15,993 nt of DNA, taken from the NCBI GenBank assembly GCA_964345395.1, contig CAYFRA010000043.1, positions 1-15,993 on the forward strand. The letters are read 5' to 3'. This document shows positions 14,744 through 15,993 of this stretch, in pieces. This DNA comes from UPXZ01 sp964345395 (GTDB taxonomy: Bacteria > Bacteroidota > Bacteroidia > Bacteroidales > Paludibacteraceae). Made by a program: the position numbers and the translations under genes. Numbering within the stretch: position 1 is the first letter of the stretch; the number at the start of each line of letters is the position of its first letter. Below the pieces are notes generated by a model. The model was not told the origin of the DNA. It was given only the letters and a program-made list of their open reading frames with translations, and did not search any database.

Positions 14744-15892
14744 ATGAAAGCTTTTAAATATATATTGCTAACTTTTGCTATATTGTTTTTCGCTTCTGGC
14801 TGCGAAAGAGAGATCAAATTCAAAGGGGAAGAGACAGACCCTATGTTGGTGCTAAATGCTTTAATAAATGCAGATGAGCAAATACGAATCAATCTAAGTC
14901 AGAGTCGTTTCTTTCTGATATATGAAAATAAGGGGTTTAAACAGATAAAAGATGCGGACATTGAGTTATATGTAAACAATGAATACAAAGAAAAACTAAG
15001 TTTTAAAACCATAATCTTTGGTGAAGAAGTGGACTATCCGTATTGGGGGGGCTATGACGACACTGAATATGGTCACTACGTCTCAAACTATATTGCAAAA
15101 GCTGGAGATCAGATTAGGATTGTGGCAAACAAGGAGGGATTTGTGGAGGCAACAAGCGAACTTGTAGTCCCTGAAATTATCCCTTTTCAATCTACCGAAA
15201 TTTATGATCACAAAGAGGAAGTGCGTCCATATGCTTCCTACAATTATATTTTTGATGAGGAGAAAGAAACTTATGTGCCGGTGTTAGACACGCTGAGTTA
15301 TATTGTTTATGATGTATTCAAACTGAAAGTTAAATTCAAAGATGAAGAAAACTTCAAAAACTTTTATCGAATTAAATTAACTCAATGGAGCATCTTAGGT
15401 GATGGATATGAGCAGTCTAATAAAGTAGAATTCAAGCAGAGTGCTCAAATTGAAAATAATGATTTCTATAGAGAAGCGTCCTATTTCAGCTCTAACAATC
15501 CTGTGTTTATTCAAAATAATAATTCAATGGAAGAGATATTTGGTGATGATCTCTTTTCAAATACTAATCCTTTTTTGATGTTTTCGGATGAGTTTTTTGA
15601 TGGTGAAACATATGAGTTGATTTTCGACGTAATTTTATACAAATATTCGGTTTCTAAAGAAGGTTATGAAAGTGGTATGGATTATAAGTATGAATTGTTT
15701 TCGCATAATGAGTTAGAAATTAATTTTTATCAAATTACACGCGACTACTATCTCTACTTACGCACTATTGATGCCTATGAAAACAATCTCGGCATATTTG
15801 CAGAACCCGTTCAGATTTATTCAAACGTAAAAGGCGGTATTGGTATCATAGGTGGACAATCATATTTTCAAGTTAGAGAGAGAGTGGAGTAG
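14744..15892 (+). CDS. DUF4249 domain lipoprotein, partner of the TonB receptor
   Basis: A 382-residue lipoprotein. The first 19 residues form a lipoprotein signal with lipobox ASGC, so Cys20 is the lipidated residue. The mature N-terminus (EREIKFKGEE) is charged; whether it carries a surface-export signal is unclear. The body matches the DUF4249 family: 'PMLVLNALINADEQIRINLSQSR' near the start, 'IKDADIELYVNN', 'YIAKAGDQIRIVANKEGFVEATSELVVPE', then a second beta-rich half with 'NFYRIKLTQW' and 'LEINFYQITRDYYLYLRTIDAYENN'. It starts six bases after the receptor stop. By analogy with SusCD it is probably the extracellular lid or substrate-binding partner, though DUF4249 proteins are unrelated in sequence to SusD. 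Substrate unknown. Confidence 0.88.
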   Translation: MKAFKYILLTFAILFFASGCEREIKFKGEETDPMLVLNALINADEQIRINLSQSRFFLIYENKGFKQIKDADIELYVNNEYKEKLSFKTIIFGEEVDYPYWGGYDDTEYGHYVSNYIAKAGDQIRIVANKEGFVEATSELVVPEIIPFQSTEIYDHKEEVRPYASYNYIFDEEKETYVPVLDTLSYIVYDVFKLKVKFKDEENFKNFYRIKLTQWSILGDGYEQSNKVEFKQSAQIENNDFYREASYFSSNNPVFIQNNNSMEEIFGDDLFSNTNPFLMFSDEFFDGETYELIFDVILYKYSVSKEGYESGMDYKYELFSHNELEINFYQITRDYYLYLRTIDAYENNLGIFAEPVQIYSNVKGGIGIIGGQSYFQVRERVE

Positions 15893-15894
15893 GG

Positions 15895-15930
15895 ATTAAG
15901 AATTAAAAATATTGAATTAAGAATTAAGAA
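15895..15930. repeat. Short AT-rich direct repeats after the DUF4249 gene
   Basis: ATTAAGAATTAA occurs at 15895-15906 and again at 15916-15927, and the second copy continues as GAAT. The unit is an imperfect repetition of GAATTAA. It sits three bases after the DUF4249 stop. Similar low-complexity runs are common between genes in this phylum, so a specific role is not implied. The remaining bases to the edge hold no gene that I can see. Confidence 0.55.
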
Positions 15931-15993
15931 TAGATTGGTGGATGTAATTTGACTGGTATTAAGTTGAAATTCGGTAGATATTCAATAGATATT

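Noticed and set aside
15893..15993. Insertion-sequence or mobile-element end at the right edge
   Set aside because: The repeats are simple GAATTAA runs with no terminal inverted repeat or transposase fragment.

Overview
The window reads as chromosomal DNA from a member of the Bacteroidota, most likely the order Bacteroidales. It is AT-rich. Several genes are preceded by the Bacteroidetes -7 promoter box TAnnTTTG, and all but one of the starts lack a Shine-Dalgarno sequence. It carries two TonB-dependent receptors with an N-terminal carboxypeptidase-regulatory-like domain, a DUF4249 lipoprotein and a DUF3822-RsmD pair, all typical of that phylum. The species cannot be named from the sequence. 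I see no mobile element, CRISPR array, tRNA or rRNA, and no gap between genes exceeds about 210 bases.

Layout. Positions 1-800 (minus) hold the N-terminal third of a TonB-dependent receptor that runs off the left edge. Upstream of it on the same strand is a long RelA/SpoT-type alarmone synthetase (927-3107). A divergent promoter region separates this from a plus-strand operon at 3240-4647: a small cupin followed one base later by an exported S9-type serine hydrolase. Next come a DUF3822 protein and rsmD (4693-5943), three bases apart. A minus-strand cluster (6053-8634) reads, in transcription order, recR, a small four-helix membrane protein, a minimal HAD phosphatase and an RluA-family pseudouridine synthase. 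It diverges from a plus-strand pair at 8772-10840: a sodium:solute symporter overlapping the ribosome-biogenesis GTPase engB by ATGA. DNA polymerase IV (dinB) follows, then a TonB receptor plus DUF4249 lipoprotein pair, a likely surface uptake system, ending at 15892.

Most of the content is housekeeping or conserved phylum-level genes: stringent response, ribosome maturation, recombination and translesion synthesis. Envelope genes sit between them. I do not see a clear new multi-gene system. The points most worth checking are: a RelA whose hydrolase site has lost most catalytic residues while its synthetase keeps a basic RxRD motif; a short leader ORF overlapping the start of the second receptor; an 11-bp inverted repeat covering the start codon of the first receptor; and an operon joining a metal-site-less cupin to a secreted hydrolase.

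Several upstream start extensions were shortened. The best supported case is relA, where a -7 box and a good Shine-Dalgarno sequence both lie inside the longer reading.
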